NCBI GenBank assembly: GCA_964525395.1
Contig: CAZGGU010000003.1
Location: 5,296-69,295, forward strand
Length of the DNA stretch: 64,000 nt
Source of the DNA: 2-01-FULL-39-10-A sp964525395
Lineage (GTDB): Bacteria; Patescibacteriota; Microgenomatia; Levybacterales; UBA12049
Direction of reading: 5' to 3'
Of this stretch, positions 13,439 through 22,639 are shown piece after piece. The notes below the pieces were generated by a model that was not told the origin of the DNA, ran no database searches, and saw nothing but the letters and a program-made list of their open reading frames with translations. A program made the position numbers and the translations under genes. Position 1 is the stretch's first letter. The number at the start of each line of letters is the position of its first letter.

Positions 13439-15132
13439 AAAAACACATATTTTTTATTCTAGTAATCCTGCTTAGTTTTTTTGCTATTGCTGCGCTTTTG
13501 CAGCCAGGTTTTTTTCCAATTCACGACGATGAGCAAGTCGGGAGACTTTATGAGTTAAATTATTCGCTTGAATCATTACACATTCCTCCAAGAATTTCTC
13601 AGAATTTAGGCTTCGGATATGGATATCCATTTTTTAATTTTTATCCCTCTTTTGTTTATTATGTAGGTGAGATATTTGTTCTACTTGGTTTTTCCTACAT
13701 TGTCTCGATAAAAATAATGGTTGGCTTAGGTTTTGTTTTATCCGCATTGTTCATGTACTTATTCTCACGTCGGCATATAGGTGAGTTAGGAGGGCTGGTG
13801 GCATCTGTTTTGTATTTATATGCACCTTACCACAGCTTAGACGCTTATGTAAGGGGAGCATTTCCTGAATTTTGGTCCTTTGTTTTTATTCCTGCTGTAT
13901 TTTGGGCAATTGATAGGACTTATAAAAACAGTTCAGTAGGAAACATAGTTTTATTGGGATTCTTGGGAGCATTCCTAATGCTTACTCATAATCTGATTAC
14001 TCTAATGTCGATTCCTTTTTTCTTTTTATATTATTTATTCATTCTTTATAAAAATAAAGAAAAAAAGAATATCACTGTCTCACTTATTTCGGGAGGGATT
14101 ATCGCACTATTATTATCTGCGTATTTTTGGATTCCGGCAATTCTAGAAAATAAATATACAATGGTGAGTTTACTTACTAATCAATTAGCTAGTTATGGAT
14201 TGCATTTCGTATCACTTCCACAGTTTATTAATTCTCCTTGGGGGTATGGTGGTTCCATTTTGGGGCCAATGGACGGATTTTCATTAGAGATAGGAAAGAT
14301 TCAGTTAATTTTAGCTGGAGCCGTCGGAATATTTATTTTAATTAGTATTGCTCGAAAAAAATACAAAATCGATATTGCTTTACTTTTTCTTATTATGTTT
14401 GCTCTGTCTGTATTTTTGCAGTCATATTATTCAAAATTTATTTGGGATCATATATTTGCTCTTTCATATATTCAGTTTCCATGGAGATTCATGCTTTTTT
14501 CTGTATTTACCTCAGCTTTTCTCGGAGGATATTTATTCTCTTTGAAATTTGACTCTCGACTTAAATATATCTTCGCAACAGGACTTATTATTGGAACAAT
14601 AATTTTTTATGGAAGTTTGTTTCAGCCATCTAAATACCTGACTTCAGTCACCGACAAAGATTATATTGATCAATCAGTAATACGATGGAAAACAAGCGCA
14701 ATGGCTTTTGAGTACGTTCCTGCGGGAATTGCTACCAAGAATTCGAGCTTGAATACGACAATTGTGGATATTGATCAGTCAGGAGTTGCAAAAGAAACTG
14801 CAACAGCGCTTGATGAGAATACTCTTGTAAATACATTGGTAGATAAGCCACAGTATAAAAAGATTGAGATTAATTCGGAAAAGGGTGGAAAAGTAAGAAT
14901 AAATACATTTTCATTCCCAGGATGGAAGGTATTTATTAATGACCGTGAGACAGTATATAATGATGAAAATAAATTGAAATTGATCGATATTACTGTCCCG
15001 GAAGGGAAATCGATAGTCGAAGTAAAGTTGACTGACACAAGTATTCGCCTAGTTGCTAACTTGTTAACTTTAATTGGATTGATTCTTGTAATTATTTCAG
15101 TTCCATTTTATTCTAGGAAAGTGAATTTATGA
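13426..15132 (+). CDS. PTPS-related/YfhO-like membrane protein (tandem paralogue)
   Basis: 568 aa, with the same architecture as the preceding gene. The first loop is FPIHDDEQVGRLYE, then IPPRISQNLGFGYGYPFFNF and YAPYHSLDAYVRGAFPE, followed by many helices. A beta-rich outer domain with INTFSFPGWKVF and one last helix end the protein. HDG in the first copy is HDD here. The two paralogues probably act on related acceptors. It overlaps the following GT2 gene by four bases. Confidence 0.7.
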   Translation: MEKVKKHIFFILVILLSFFAIAALLQPGFFPIHDDEQVGRLYELNYSLESLHIPPRISQNLGFGYGYPFFNFYPSFVYYVGEIFVLLGFSYIVSIKIMVGLGFVLSALFMYLFSRRHIGELGGLVASVLYLYAPYHSLDAYVRGAFPEFWSFVFIPAVFWAIDRTYKNSSVGNIVLLGFLGAFLMLTHNLITLMSIPFFFLYYLFILYKNKEKKNITVSLISGGIIALLLSAYFWIPAILENKYTMVSLLTNQLASYGLHFVSLPQFINSPWGYGGSILGPMDGFSLEIGKIQLILAGAVGIFILISIARKKYKIDIALLFLIMFALSVFLQSYYSKFIWDHIFALSYIQFPWRFMLFSVFTSAFLGGYLFSLKFDSRLKYIFATGLIIGTIIFYGSLFQPSKYLTSVTDKDYIDQSVIRWKTSAMAFEYVPAGIATKNSSLNTTIVDIDQSGVAKETATALDENTLVNTLVDKPQYKKIEINSEKGGKVRINTFSFPGWKVFINDRETVYNDENKLKLIDITVPEGKSIVEVKLTDTSIRLVANLLTLIGLILVIISVPFYSRKVNL

Positions 15133-15839
15133 AAAAGTTGGATTCTTTATCAATCTTTTTTCCTTTTTGGAATGAAGGCAAAAATGTAGAAAATGTCGTA
15201 ATGAGTGCAATTCCAGTAGCGAAGAAGATTGCGAAAAAATGGGAGATACTGATTATTGATGACGGCTCTAGAGATAACACCTTGGATGTAGCGAAGAAGA
15301 TTGCGAAAAAAGAACCTAATGTCAGAGTTATTTCCCACAGTCCTAACAGAGGTTACGGTGCTGCTCTTAAAGAAGGTTTTGAAAATGCGAAATATGATTA
15401 TGTAGTGTTTACTGATGGAGATGCTCAATTCGATTTCGCAGAAATTGATAATTTCATTGAAGAAATAGATAAATGCGATATTGTTATTGGTTATCGTAAG
15501 AAGCGACAAGATAATATCATTCGCCATATTTTAATGAATATGCTTAAAGCTTGGGATTATATTTTCTTCGGATTTTGGTTTAAAGATATAGATTGCGGAT
15601 TTAAAATGTTTAAAAAAGAAGCCTTGGTTGAAATAATGCCATTTAGAAGTGAGGGAGCGATGATTACCACAGAAATTTTGGCAAAATCAGTAAGAAAGAG
15701 GCTGAAAATTAAAGAAGTCGAGGTCACTCATTATCCTCGAAAATTTGGCAACCAGACAGGAGCCAATTTGGCTGTTATAATTAGAGCAGTCCTCGAAAGT
15801 CTGATACTTTGGTGGGACATAAGAAATAAAAGGATTTAA
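15129..15839 (+). CDS. GT2 polyprenyl-phosphate sugar synthase (DPM1-like)
   Basis: 236 aa, GT-A fold: IFFPFWNEGKNV, LIIDDGSRDNT (DDGS 44-47), FTDGDAQFDF with DGD 96-98, then IDCGFKMFKKEAL and a C-terminal amphipathic end without clear helices. The DCGFKMF segment places it near DPM1/Alg5-type enzymes that load polyprenyl phosphate. A short peptide, AKKIAKK, occurs twice (about 31 and 54), a local duplication. It sits after two GT-C/YfhO-like genes and before a flippase, sharing one base with the latter. The sugar is not predictable. Confidence 0.82.
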   Translation: MKKLDSLSIFFPFWNEGKNVENVVMSAIPVAKKIAKKWEILIIDDGSRDNTLDVAKKIAKKEPNVRVISHSPNRGYGAALKEGFENAKYDYVVFTDGDAQFDFAEIDNFIEEIDKCDIVIGYRKKRQDNIIRHILMNMLKAWDYIFFGFWFKDIDCGFKMFKKEALVEIMPFRSEGAMITTEILAKSVRKRLKIKEVEVTHYPRKFGNQTGANLAVIIRAVLESLILWWDIRNKRI

Positions 15840-17287
15840 TGGAAGATTTTGATTTAGAGCTTGTCGCACGAAAGTCCGTTAAGAGTGTATTCGCCCTAAT
15901 CTCCAGAACGTTTTTTATCCAGGTTCTAGGAGTAGTTGCGAGTTTTATTCTCACAATTTATTTATCTCCTGCTGATTTTGGTGTATTTTTTATTGTTTCT
16001 TCGTTTGTAGTATTTCTTAATTATTTCGCTGATATTGGACTTGCGGCTTCTTTGATTCAGAAGAAGGAAGAACCCACGCTTAAAGATTATAGAATCGCGT
16101 TTACTGTTCAGCAGGTTTTGGTTTTATCTATCGTTATTCCAGCCTTAATTTTGACTGAGCCTATTGGACACTTTTTTCATATAGATAGTCAGGGAATTTT
16201 TCTTTTCTTCGCATTTTTGTTTTCATTTGTGCTCTCATCCTTAAAAACAATTCCTACTGTGATGCTTGAGAGAAAACTTGATTTTCATAAACTGGTGGTT
16301 CCTCAGATCGGTGAAAATCTCGTTTATAATTTAGCTTTAATCGTTATGGCGGTAGGTGGTTTTGGAGTCACAAGCTTTACTGTCGCAATAGCTTTGCGAA
16401 GCATCGTAGGCCTTGCCATGATGTATTGGATTCAGCCATGGCAGGTAGGGCTTGCATATGATAAAAAGACTTTAAAAAGTTTACTTACATTTGGCATACC
16501 CTTCCAAGCGAATAGTCTTTTAGCCTTAGTAAAAGACGACTTAATAAATGTTTATTTAGGAAAAGTATTGCCCCTTACTCAAGTGGGTTACATAGGTTTT
16601 GCTCAGAAGTGGGCGTTCTTACCTCTCAGGTTAGTTCTAGACAATGTAGTGAAGATCATGTTCCCATCACTCTCCCGTCTTCAGCATGATACTAATGCGC
16701 AGCGCGTGGTAATCGAGAAATCATTATTTGTTATCTCTATGCTCATTATGCCTTGTGCAGTGGGTTTTATGATGCTTTCACCATATTTCTTAGATTTTAT
16801 ACCAAGTTATCAAAAATGGGAGCCAGCATATATAGCGCTGGTATTTTTCGCGCTAAATACTGTTTTTGGTTCAATCTCGACACCTATTACAAATCTTTTA
16901 TATGCGACTGGAAAATCAAAGATAACGCTTTATTTCATGGCTGGTTGGACTATTCTGACTTGGATTTTGACACCACTTTTAGTTATGAAAATCGGCTTTA
17001 ATGGTGCCGCGATAGCCTCATTCTTAGTCGCTGTAAGTACTTTGAGTATTTATCCAGTGGCGCGAAAATACGTAAAATTCTCTTTATTAGGTCCCATTTT
17101 GAAGCCTTTTATAGTAAGTATAATTATGCTTGTTTATATCTATTTAACTCAAAGATTTATTACAAATCTTTGGACTTTATTGTTAGAAATAATAATAGCG
17201 GGTATTATTTACCTGTCAATCATTTCACTTTTAAGTAGAGACGATATTAAGGCAATAATTAGATTTGTTCGTCATAACGAAAAATGA
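15839..17287 (+). CDS. Wzx-type polysaccharide flippase (MOP superfamily)
   Basis: 482 aa with 12-14 hydrophobic segments. The N-terminal pattern SRTFFIQVLGVVASFILTIYLSPADFGVF is shown here as two parts, SRTFFIQVLG and IYLSPADFGVF, and is typical of Polysacc_synt flippases, followed by FADIGLAASLIQ. The protein should move undecaprenyl-linked oligosaccharides from the inner to the outer membrane leaflet. It starts at the last base of the preceding GT2 stop. It is the first of two flippases in the island (the other starts at 35005). A 53-bp spacer with a repeat-like hairpin follows. Confidence 0.9.
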   Translation: MEDFDLELVARKSVKSVFALISRTFFIQVLGVVASFILTIYLSPADFGVFFIVSSFVVFLNYFADIGLAASLIQKKEEPTLKDYRIAFTVQQVLVLSIVIPALILTEPIGHFFHIDSQGIFLFFAFLFSFVLSSLKTIPTVMLERKLDFHKLVVPQIGENLVYNLALIVMAVGGFGVTSFTVAIALRSIVGLAMMYWIQPWQVGLAYDKKTLKSLLTFGIPFQANSLLALVKDDLINVYLGKVLPLTQVGYIGFAQKWAFLPLRLVLDNVVKIMFPSLSRLQHDTNAQRVVIEKSLFVISMLIMPCAVGFMMLSPYFLDFIPSYQKWEPAYIALVFFALNTVFGSISTPITNLLYATGKSKITLYFMAGWTILTWILTPLLVMKIGFNGAAIASFLVAVSTLSIYPVARKYVKFSLLGPILKPFIVSIIMLVYIYLTQRFITNLWTLLLEIIIAGIIYLSIISLLSRDDIKAIIRFVRHNEK

Positions 17288-17289
17288 TC

Positions 17290-17340
17290 TTTTCGACAAG
17301 CTCTTCAGAGTGAGCTCAGGATACTTTGTAAAATCGAAAA
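17290..17340. repeat. REP-like palindromic spacer
   Basis: TTTTCGA (17290-17296) and TCGAAAA (17334-17340) bracket an inner AGCTC/GAGCT stem. The TTCGACAAGCTC ... GAGCTCAGG wording resembles widespread small palindromic repeats. It fills the gap between the flippase and the next GT2 gene, and TAAAAT (17329-17334), ending 6 nt before ATG 17341, lies in its right arm. Confidence 0.45.
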
Positions 17341-18255
17341 ATGAAAAAAATCTATATAATTCTTATAAATTATAATAGTCAAAAAAATACTATTGAGTGT
17401 CTAGACTCATTATCAAAAATCAAAACTTCTGGATTTGAAATTTCTACAATAGTGGTTAATAATTCACCGGAAAATATAATTGTGGTAAATGAAGAAAGAT
17501 ACAAGAGTATTGGATTGAAATTAATTTTTAGTGCAGAAAATGTTGGTTTTTCAGGTGGCATGAATTTAGGTATTTCTGAAGCAATTAAAAATAATACAGA
17601 CTATATTTTAATTCATAATAATGACACCCTTGTAAAACAAGATTTTCTTCAGAAGCTCTTTGATTTTGCTGAGAAAAATGAAAATGTTGGCATAATGTCT
17701 CCTAAAATATATTTTGCAAAAGGTTTCGAATTTCATAAAGACAGATATAGAAACGATGAATTAGGGAGAGTGGTTTGGTACGCCGGAGGAGAAATTGATT
17801 GGAAAAATGTAATAGGGCAAAATATGAATGTAGATGAAGTAGACAATGGGCAATTTGATAAAAATATTGAAGTAGATTTTGCCACAGGCTGTTCAATGCT
17901 GATCAGATCTGATTTAATAAGAAAGATTGGTTCGTTCAATGAAAAATATTTCCTATATTATGAGGATGCTGATTTATCAGTCCGTGCTAAAAAGAATGGG
18001 GATAAAGTTTATTTAGTAGCAGATTCTATAGTCTGGCATAAGAACGCAGGCTCAGCTGGAGGATCAGGGTCAAAATTACAAGATTATTACATTACTCGAA
18101 ATAGACTTTATTTTGGAAATAAATATGCTCCAGTTAGAGCCAAGATTGCATTAACAAGAGAGGGTTTATCCTTGATAAAAAAGGGCAGAGAGGGTCAGAA
18201 ATGGGGAGCTGCTGATTATTTCAGGGGTAAAATGGGAAGAAGTAATCACTTTTAA
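17341..18255 (+). CDS. GT2 glycosyltransferase (rhamnosyltransferase-like)
   Basis: 304 aa. IILINYNSQKNT, then VVNNSPENI in the nucleotide-binding position, NVGFSGGMNLGI, IHNNDTLV (the Asp of the metal site) and LYYEDADLSVRAKKNG, the catalytic-base region of WbbL/RfbF-like inverting transferases. The C-terminus has no membrane helix but is basic. It adds one sugar to a lipid-linked chain in the cytosol; donor and acceptor are unknown. A TAAAAT hexamer ends 6 nt before the ATG, so a separate transcript may start here. Confidence 0.82.
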   Translation: MKKIYIILINYNSQKNTIECLDSLSKIKTSGFEISTIVVNNSPENIIVVNEERYKSIGLKLIFSAENVGFSGGMNLGISEAIKNNTDYILIHNNDTLVKQDFLQKLFDFAEKNENVGIMSPKIYFAKGFEFHKDRYRNDELGRVVWYAGGEIDWKNVIGQNMNVDEVDNGQFDKNIEVDFATGCSMLIRSDLIRKIGSFNEKYFLYYEDADLSVRAKKNGDKVYLVADSIVWHKNAGSAGGSGSKLQDYYITRNRLYFGNKYAPVRAKIALTREGLSLIKKGREGQKWGAADYFRGKMGRSNHF

Positions 18256-18259
18256 GATT

Positions 18260-19003
18260 ATGAAATTAACAACGATAATTATTACAAAGAATGAAGAAAA
18301 AAATATCGCAGATTGTTTGGACTCAGTTAAATTTTCCGACGAAATAATCGTAGTTGATAATAATTCAACTGACTTAACACCCGAGATTGCTAAAAAATTT
18401 GGTGCAAAAGTCATAAGGGAAAAATTTGAAAGTTTTTCTGCTCAGCGTGAAGCAGGACTTAAAGCTGCTAAATCTGACTGGGTTTTATATTTGGATGCTG
18501 ATGAAAGAATCAGTGAGAAGTTAAAAGAAAATATATTAGAGACAATTAAAGACAATAATACGAAAGAGGTTTATAAAATAAAGAGAAAAAACTTCTATTT
18601 TTATAAATATGAATGGAAATTTTATGATGATTTGGAAAGGTTGTTCAAAAAAGATGCGCTTAAGAGTTGGTATGGGGAAATTCATGAAAGTCCTAATTTT
18701 ATCGGTGAAGTTGGTAGTTTAAATGGATTTATAATTCACTATACTCATAATGATTTAACCTCAATGCTTAATAAAACTATAAAGTGGTCTGATACTGAAG
18801 CAAAACTTAGAATTGAAGCAAATCATCCAAATATGGGTTGGTGGAGATTTCCACGGGTCATGGTGCCCACATTTTTTAACTATTATGTTCGTCAGAAAGG
18901 ATACAAGCTTGGGACAGCAGGGTTAATTGAATCAATTTTTCAGTCTTATAGCATGTTTATTACTTATGCGAAGTTATGGGAAATGCAGCAAAAGAAGTCT
19001 TAA
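18260..19003 (+). CDS. GT2 glycosyltransferase (WaaE/KdtX-like)
   Basis: 247 aa. IIITKNEEKNIADCLDS, IVVDNNSTD, FGAKVIRE, FSAQREAGLKAA and YLDADERIS (metal motif DAD) are typical of the KdtX/WaaE branch, which adds beta-linked glucose or related sugars to core oligosaccharides. A conserved EIHESP follows. The stop TAA (19001-19003) is interlaced with the stop of the convergent minus-strand gene: the four bases TTAA serve both. This is cytosolic or membrane-associated assembly of a surface glycan. Confidence 0.83.
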   Translation: MKLTTIIITKNEEKNIADCLDSVKFSDEIIVVDNNSTDLTPEIAKKFGAKVIREKFESFSAQREAGLKAAKSDWVLYLDADERISEKLKENILETIKDNNTKEVYKIKRKNFYFYKYEWKFYDDLERLFKKDALKSWYGEIHESPNFIGEVGSLNGFIIHYTHNDLTSMLNKTIKWSDTEAKLRIEANHPNMGWWRFPRVMVPTFFNYYVRQKGYKLGTAGLIESIFQSYSMFITYAKLWEMQQKKS

Positions 19004-19230
19004 GGTAGAAAATTAGTCTTTTTAAAATCTTCAATTTTAATTCTGGTTTTAGCAAATCTAAATAAATAAATAATCTCGAGTATTCCAAGAGTAATGGTAT
19101 TTAAAATTAGCATAGCTACGAACCAATTTTTCTGATCATATTTTGCCGCGCGCCAAAGTGCTAGCGCTTTCCAGAAAAGGGTCCATGCGAGTATTACTAT
19201 TCCAATTAAGGGGTTAAAGCCAGAATCCAT
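19000..19230 (-). CDS. DUF5652-like small membrane protein
   Basis: 76 aa, two transmembrane helices. IVILAWTLFWKALALWRAAK and WFVAMLILNTITLGILEIIY, with a Trp-Lys-Ala-Leu and an N-T-x-G-I-L-E-I pattern as in DUF5652 proteins, which are common in CPR bacteria and functionally unknown. It is the only minus-strand gene in the glycan run. The ATG lies 6 nt after TAATAT with TTGCTC 17 nt upstream. Its stop overlaps the stop of the convergent GT2 gene. It resembles short PLDc_N-type membrane proteins in layout. Confidence 0.75.
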   Translation of the reverse strand: MDSGFNPLIGIVILAWTLFWKALALWRAAKYDQKNWFVAMLILNTITLGILEIIYLFRFAKTRIKIEDFKKTNFLP

Positions 19231-19236
19231 ACCTGA

Positions 19237-19265
19237 ATATTATCATTTCTTTCACAAAAGAGCAA
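19237..19265 (-). promoter_or_regulatory. Promoter of the DUF5652-like gene
   Basis: On the minus strand, TTGCTC (19265-19260), a 17-nt spacer and TAATAT (19242-19237) with TGA before it, ending 6 nt before ATG 19230. It overlaps the divergent promoter at 19250-19278. Confidence 0.5.
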
Positions 19266-19278
19266 AAATTGTTAGAAT
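19250..19278 (+). promoter_or_regulatory. Promoter of the GT4 gene at 19285
   Basis: TTTCAC (poor -35, 19250-19255), a 17-nt spacer and TAGAAT (19273-19278), ending 6 nt before GTG 19285. It physically overlaps the divergent promoter, so the two may compete. Confidence 0.4.
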
Positions 19279-19284
19279 AAACAT

Positions 19285-20409
19285 GTGAGTCCCGTTGAGA
19301 ATTGCGGTGATTTGAGTATGATTGATAATAAAAAAATATCTAACGGGTTAAAAATAGGAATTTATGATCCATATCTAGATGACATTGGAGGTGGCGAGAA
19401 ATACATGATGACTATCGCCGAATTTTTATCAAAATCTCACGATGTTGATGTTTTTTGGGATGAAATATCTGTTATCGATAAAATATCCGAGAGATTTGGA
19501 TTAAACCTGACTAATGTAAATATTGCTAATAACATTTTTAAGTACCCATTTGTTAAAAGACAGAAAGCTTCTAAAAAATACGATATTATTATTTTTCTTT
19601 CAGATGGCAGTATCCCGATTTTGTCTTCAAAAAAAATCTTTATTCATATTCAGCAGCCAATTCTTAATAAAAAATTAACGATTAAGGATAAATTAAAGCT
19701 CAAAAGGATAAGTGGTATTTTCGTTAATTCAGAATTTACAAAAAAATTCGTGGATCGGGTATTTGGGGTAAAAAGTAAAATTTTATTTCCACCAGTAAAT
19801 ATTTACGGAATGCATAACGAAAAGCAGAATATTATTTTACATGTTGGGCGTTTTAGGGTCATTCAGGTAAGTTCAGATGACTATAAAAAACAGTCAGTGA
19901 TGATTAACGTTTTTAAGAAAATGGTTGATTCAGGCCTGAAAGACTGGAAGTTTGTAATTGCAGTAAGCCTCCCTGATGAGTTTGATCCAAAATTTGTGGC
20001 GATGAAAAATAGCGCTAAGGGATATCCAATTGAATTCCTTATTAATTCTTCAAATGAGTCACTTTGGAAAAAAGGAGCAAAGGCAAAAATTTATTGGCAT
20101 GCAAGTGGATTTGGTGAGGATCTAGAAAAGCATCCTGAGCTTGCCGAGCATTTTGGTATCTCAACAGTAGAAGCAATGGGTGTAGGAGCAGTGCCAGTGG
20201 TAATTAATGCTGGAGGACAAGCTGAGATAGTTCAAGATGATAAAAATGGACTTCTATGGGAGAGTTTGGATGAATTTGAAAAAGATACTTTTAAGTTAAT
20301 TAATGATCCAAAGCTACTTAAAGAAATGTCAGTGAATGCTTACAAAAGATCACTCGATTTTGATAAAGAAAATTTTTATAAAACAATTAAGCAAATATTA
20401 AATGTTTAA
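19285..20409 (+). CDS. GT4 glycosyltransferase
   Basis: 374 aa, GT-B fold retaining transferase. The N-domain has KIGIYDPYLDDIGGGEKYM (GGGEKY loop) and FIHIQQPI; the linker is VKSKILFPPVNIY; the C-domain has ILHVGRF, IYWHASGFG and EHFGISTVEAMGVGAVPVV with the EX7E-type acidic pair. It should extend a lipid-linked glycan in the cytosol. GTG 19285 is chosen because TAGAAT ends 6 nt before it; ATG 19318 is the alternative. The first codons lie inside an inverted-repeat element also found before the GT4 fragment at 55335, and the two genes align over the following KIGI codons. It overlaps the YfhO gene by eight bases. Confidence 0.82.
   Translation: MSPVENCGDLSMIDNKKISNGLKIGIYDPYLDDIGGGEKYMMTIAEFLSKSHDVDVFWDEISVIDKISERFGLNLTNVNIANNIFKYPFVKRQKASKKYDIIIFLSDGSIPILSSKKIFIHIQQPILNKKLTIKDKLKLKRISGIFVNSEFTKKFVDRVFGVKSKILFPPVNIYGMHNEKQNIILHVGRFRVIQVSSDDYKKQSVMINVFKKMVDSGLKDWKFVIAVSLPDEFDPKFVAMKNSAKGYPIEFLINSSNESLWKKGAKAKIYWHASGFGEDLEKHPELAEHFGISTVEAMGVGAVPVVINAGGQAEIVQDDKNGLLWESLDEFEKDTFKLINDPKLLKEMSVNAYKRSLDFDKENFYKTIKQILNV
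19287..19347. repeat. Inverted-repeat element, copy 1
   Basis: GAGTCCCGTT (19287-19296) at the left and CTAACGGG (19340-19347) at the right; CCCGTT/AACGGG pair, with AGA/TCT adding to the stem past one bulged base. A second, better preserved copy lies at 55269-55334, again at the 5' end of a GT4 gene. Confidence 0.5.
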
Positions 20410-22639
20410 GAAATTATTACCGATCTTTGGATTTATTTTTATTTCCGTAATATTTTTTTGGCAGTTTTTTTTCAAAGGTCTTGTGCCAATTTCCTCTGAC
20501 ACAGTAGTTGGATTGTATCATCCGTATAGAGATTTCTATGCGAAAGAATTTCCAAGAGGATATCCTTTTAAAAACTTTTTAATCACAGATCCCGTTCGTC
20601 AACAATATCCTTGGAGAACCCAATCTTTGATTTCATTTGAAAATGGTAAGTTACCAACTTGGAATTCTTACGCTTTTTCTGGTACCCCAGGGTTAGCCAA
20701 TTTTCAATCTGCTGCATTTTACCCATTTAATATTTTATTCTTTTTTCTGCCTTATATATATTCTTGGTCAATTTTAATATTTCTCCAACCACTACTTGCT
20801 GGAATTTTTTTATATTTTTATCTTCGTAATTTAAAACTTGATGGCTATTCCAGTTTTTTCGGAGGAATTGTTTTTGCATTTTCAGGATTTTTTGTTACCT
20901 GGCTTGAATGGGGAACGGTTCTTTCTACCGCTCTTTGGCTGCCATTAGTTTTACTTTCAATCGACAAAATATTTGAACATAAAAAAGATAAAAGAATTAT
21001 TTGGCCTATTTTATTATTTATTAGCTTAGCTTTTGCAATATTTGGTGGGCATTTGCAGACATTATTTTATTTGTTTATTTTTTCCTTTGTTTATTTTCTG
21101 TGTCGACTATGGCAATCCAAGAAAAAAATACAGTTTTCTTTTAGCGTTGGAGTTTCCATAATTTCAGCGTTAATTATTGGATCGATTCAATTGGTACCAA
21201 CCTTTAAATTTATTCAGCTTTCTGGTCGTGGGATGGATATGATTTTATGGAAAGAAGAAGGATGGTTTTTGCCTTTTAGACACATGATCCAATTTGTTTC
21301 ACCTGATTTTTTTGGAAATCCTACCACTCTTAATTATTGGGGGGCTTGGAATTATGGAGAACTTACTGCTTATGCAGGCATTACCACTTTAATGTTTGGT
21401 TTAGTGGCGATTCTATTTAGAAGAGATAAAAAAACTTGGCTATATCTTTCTGCAATTATTTTTTGCTTAATGCTAATTCTACCTAGTCCGATTTCTAAAT
21501 TACCATTCATCTTAAACCTACCATTTATATCAACCTCGCAGCCTACAAGGTTAATCTTTGTCATCGACTTTTCATTGTCTGTTCTAGGAGCGCTTGGTCT
21601 TAATTATTTAATAGTTAAAGGAAAAATAAAAAATGTTGTTATACCAGTTGCTTTCATTTGTTTGATTTTGCTATTTCTCGTCGCCTTTGCAGTTTTAGGC
21701 GGAAGATTTGGAATAGATCCAATAAATTTAATGATTGCAAAAAGAAATTTAATTTTACCAATCGGAATTTTTGCTTTTTCTTCAATTGCTGTCATTTGTT
21801 TTTTACTTTTACCGAAAAAGTTTAAATCAGTTTTTCTTATTTTATTAATTTTTATCACAGTCGCTGATTTATTTAGATTTTCTGGGAAATTCAATACCTT
21901 TTCAAATAAGGAATTTTTGTATCCTCAGACTAAATCTACTGAATTTATGAGAAATAATTTAGGGCTTTACAGAATAGGGACAGCTGACGCAAGACTTATG
22001 GCGCCGAACTTTCAAATTATGCATGGTCTTTATTCAGTTGAAGGCTATGATCCACTTTATATTGGTCGATATGCAGAGTTTATAGCAGCTATTAATAGAA
22101 ATAAGCCTGATATCGCTCCTCCTTTTGGATTTAACAGAATAATTAGAGTGGAAAATTATTCTTCACCACTCATTAATTTACTTGGTATAAAGTTTGTTAT
22201 GAGTATGACTGATATGAACAATCCTGGTTTTGAAAAAGTATTCGAAGAAGGTGAGACAAAAATTTATCAAAACAATAACGTTTTACCTAAAGCTTATTTT
22301 GTGGAAAATATCTTTTTTGCAAATTCCAAGCAAGAAGTAATCAATAAGATGTTTGCTAAAAATTTTAAACCTATGTCTACCGCTGTGGTTGAGAATAAAA
22401 TTAATGAAAAATTTGAGGTTGGCTCAGTTGAAATCTTAAGATATTCATCAGATGAAGTTGTTTTAAGAACTACTAATAATGGTGAAGGATTTTTAGTTTT
22501 GACAGATTCATATTATCCAACATGGCATGTTATGATAGATAATCAGAAATCAAGAATATATCAGACAAATTATATTTTTAGGGGTGTAGTAGTGCCAAGT
22601 GGTGAACACAAAATAACATTTGAAAATAATTTATTATGA
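20402..22639 (+). CDS. YfhO-family membrane protein
   Basis: 745 aa. PISSDTVVGLYHPYRDF and DPVRQQYPWRTQSLISFENG, then LPTWNSYAFSGTPGLANFQSAAFYP (shown as LPTWNSYAFSG and PGLANFQSAAFYP), are the YfhO loop motifs. About 13 helices are followed by a large outer domain (about 500-740) with LVLTDSYYPTWHVMID. YfhO of Bacillus adds GlcNAc to lipoteichoic acid, so a sugar-transfer role on the outer face is likely. Unlike typical family members, the protein stops right after the beta domain (HKITFENNLL) without a last membrane helix. The stop overlaps the next start (ATGA), so a frameshift at the very end is possible. Confidence 0.83.
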   Translation: MFKKLLPIFGFIFISVIFFWQFFFKGLVPISSDTVVGLYHPYRDFYAKEFPRGYPFKNFLITDPVRQQYPWRTQSLISFENGKLPTWNSYAFSGTPGLANFQSAAFYPFNILFFFLPYIYSWSILIFLQPLLAGIFLYFYLRNLKLDGYSSFFGGIVFAFSGFFVTWLEWGTVLSTALWLPLVLLSIDKIFEHKKDKRIIWPILLFISLAFAIFGGHLQTLFYLFIFSFVYFLCRLWQSKKKIQFSFSVGVSIISALIIGSIQLVPTFKFIQLSGRGMDMILWKEEGWFLPFRHMIQFVSPDFFGNPTTLNYWGAWNYGELTAYAGITTLMFGLVAILFRRDKKTWLYLSAIIFCLMLILPSPISKLPFILNLPFISTSQPTRLIFVIDFSLSVLGALGLNYLIVKGKIKNVVIPVAFICLILLFLVAFAVLGGRFGIDPINLMIAKRNLILPIGIFAFSSIAVICFLLLPKKFKSVFLILLIFITVADLFRFSGKFNTFSNKEFLYPQTKSTEFMRNNLGLYRIGTADARLMAPNFQIMHGLYSVEGYDPLYIGRYAEFIAAINRNKPDIAPPFGFNRIIRVENYSSPLINLLGIKFVMSMTDMNNPGFEKVFEEGETKIYQNNNVLPKAYFVENIFFANSKQEVINKMFAKNFKPMSTAVVENKINEKFEVGSVEILRYSSDEVVLRTTNNGEGFLVLTDSYYPTWHVMIDNQKSRIYQTNYIFRGVVVPSGEHKITFENNLL

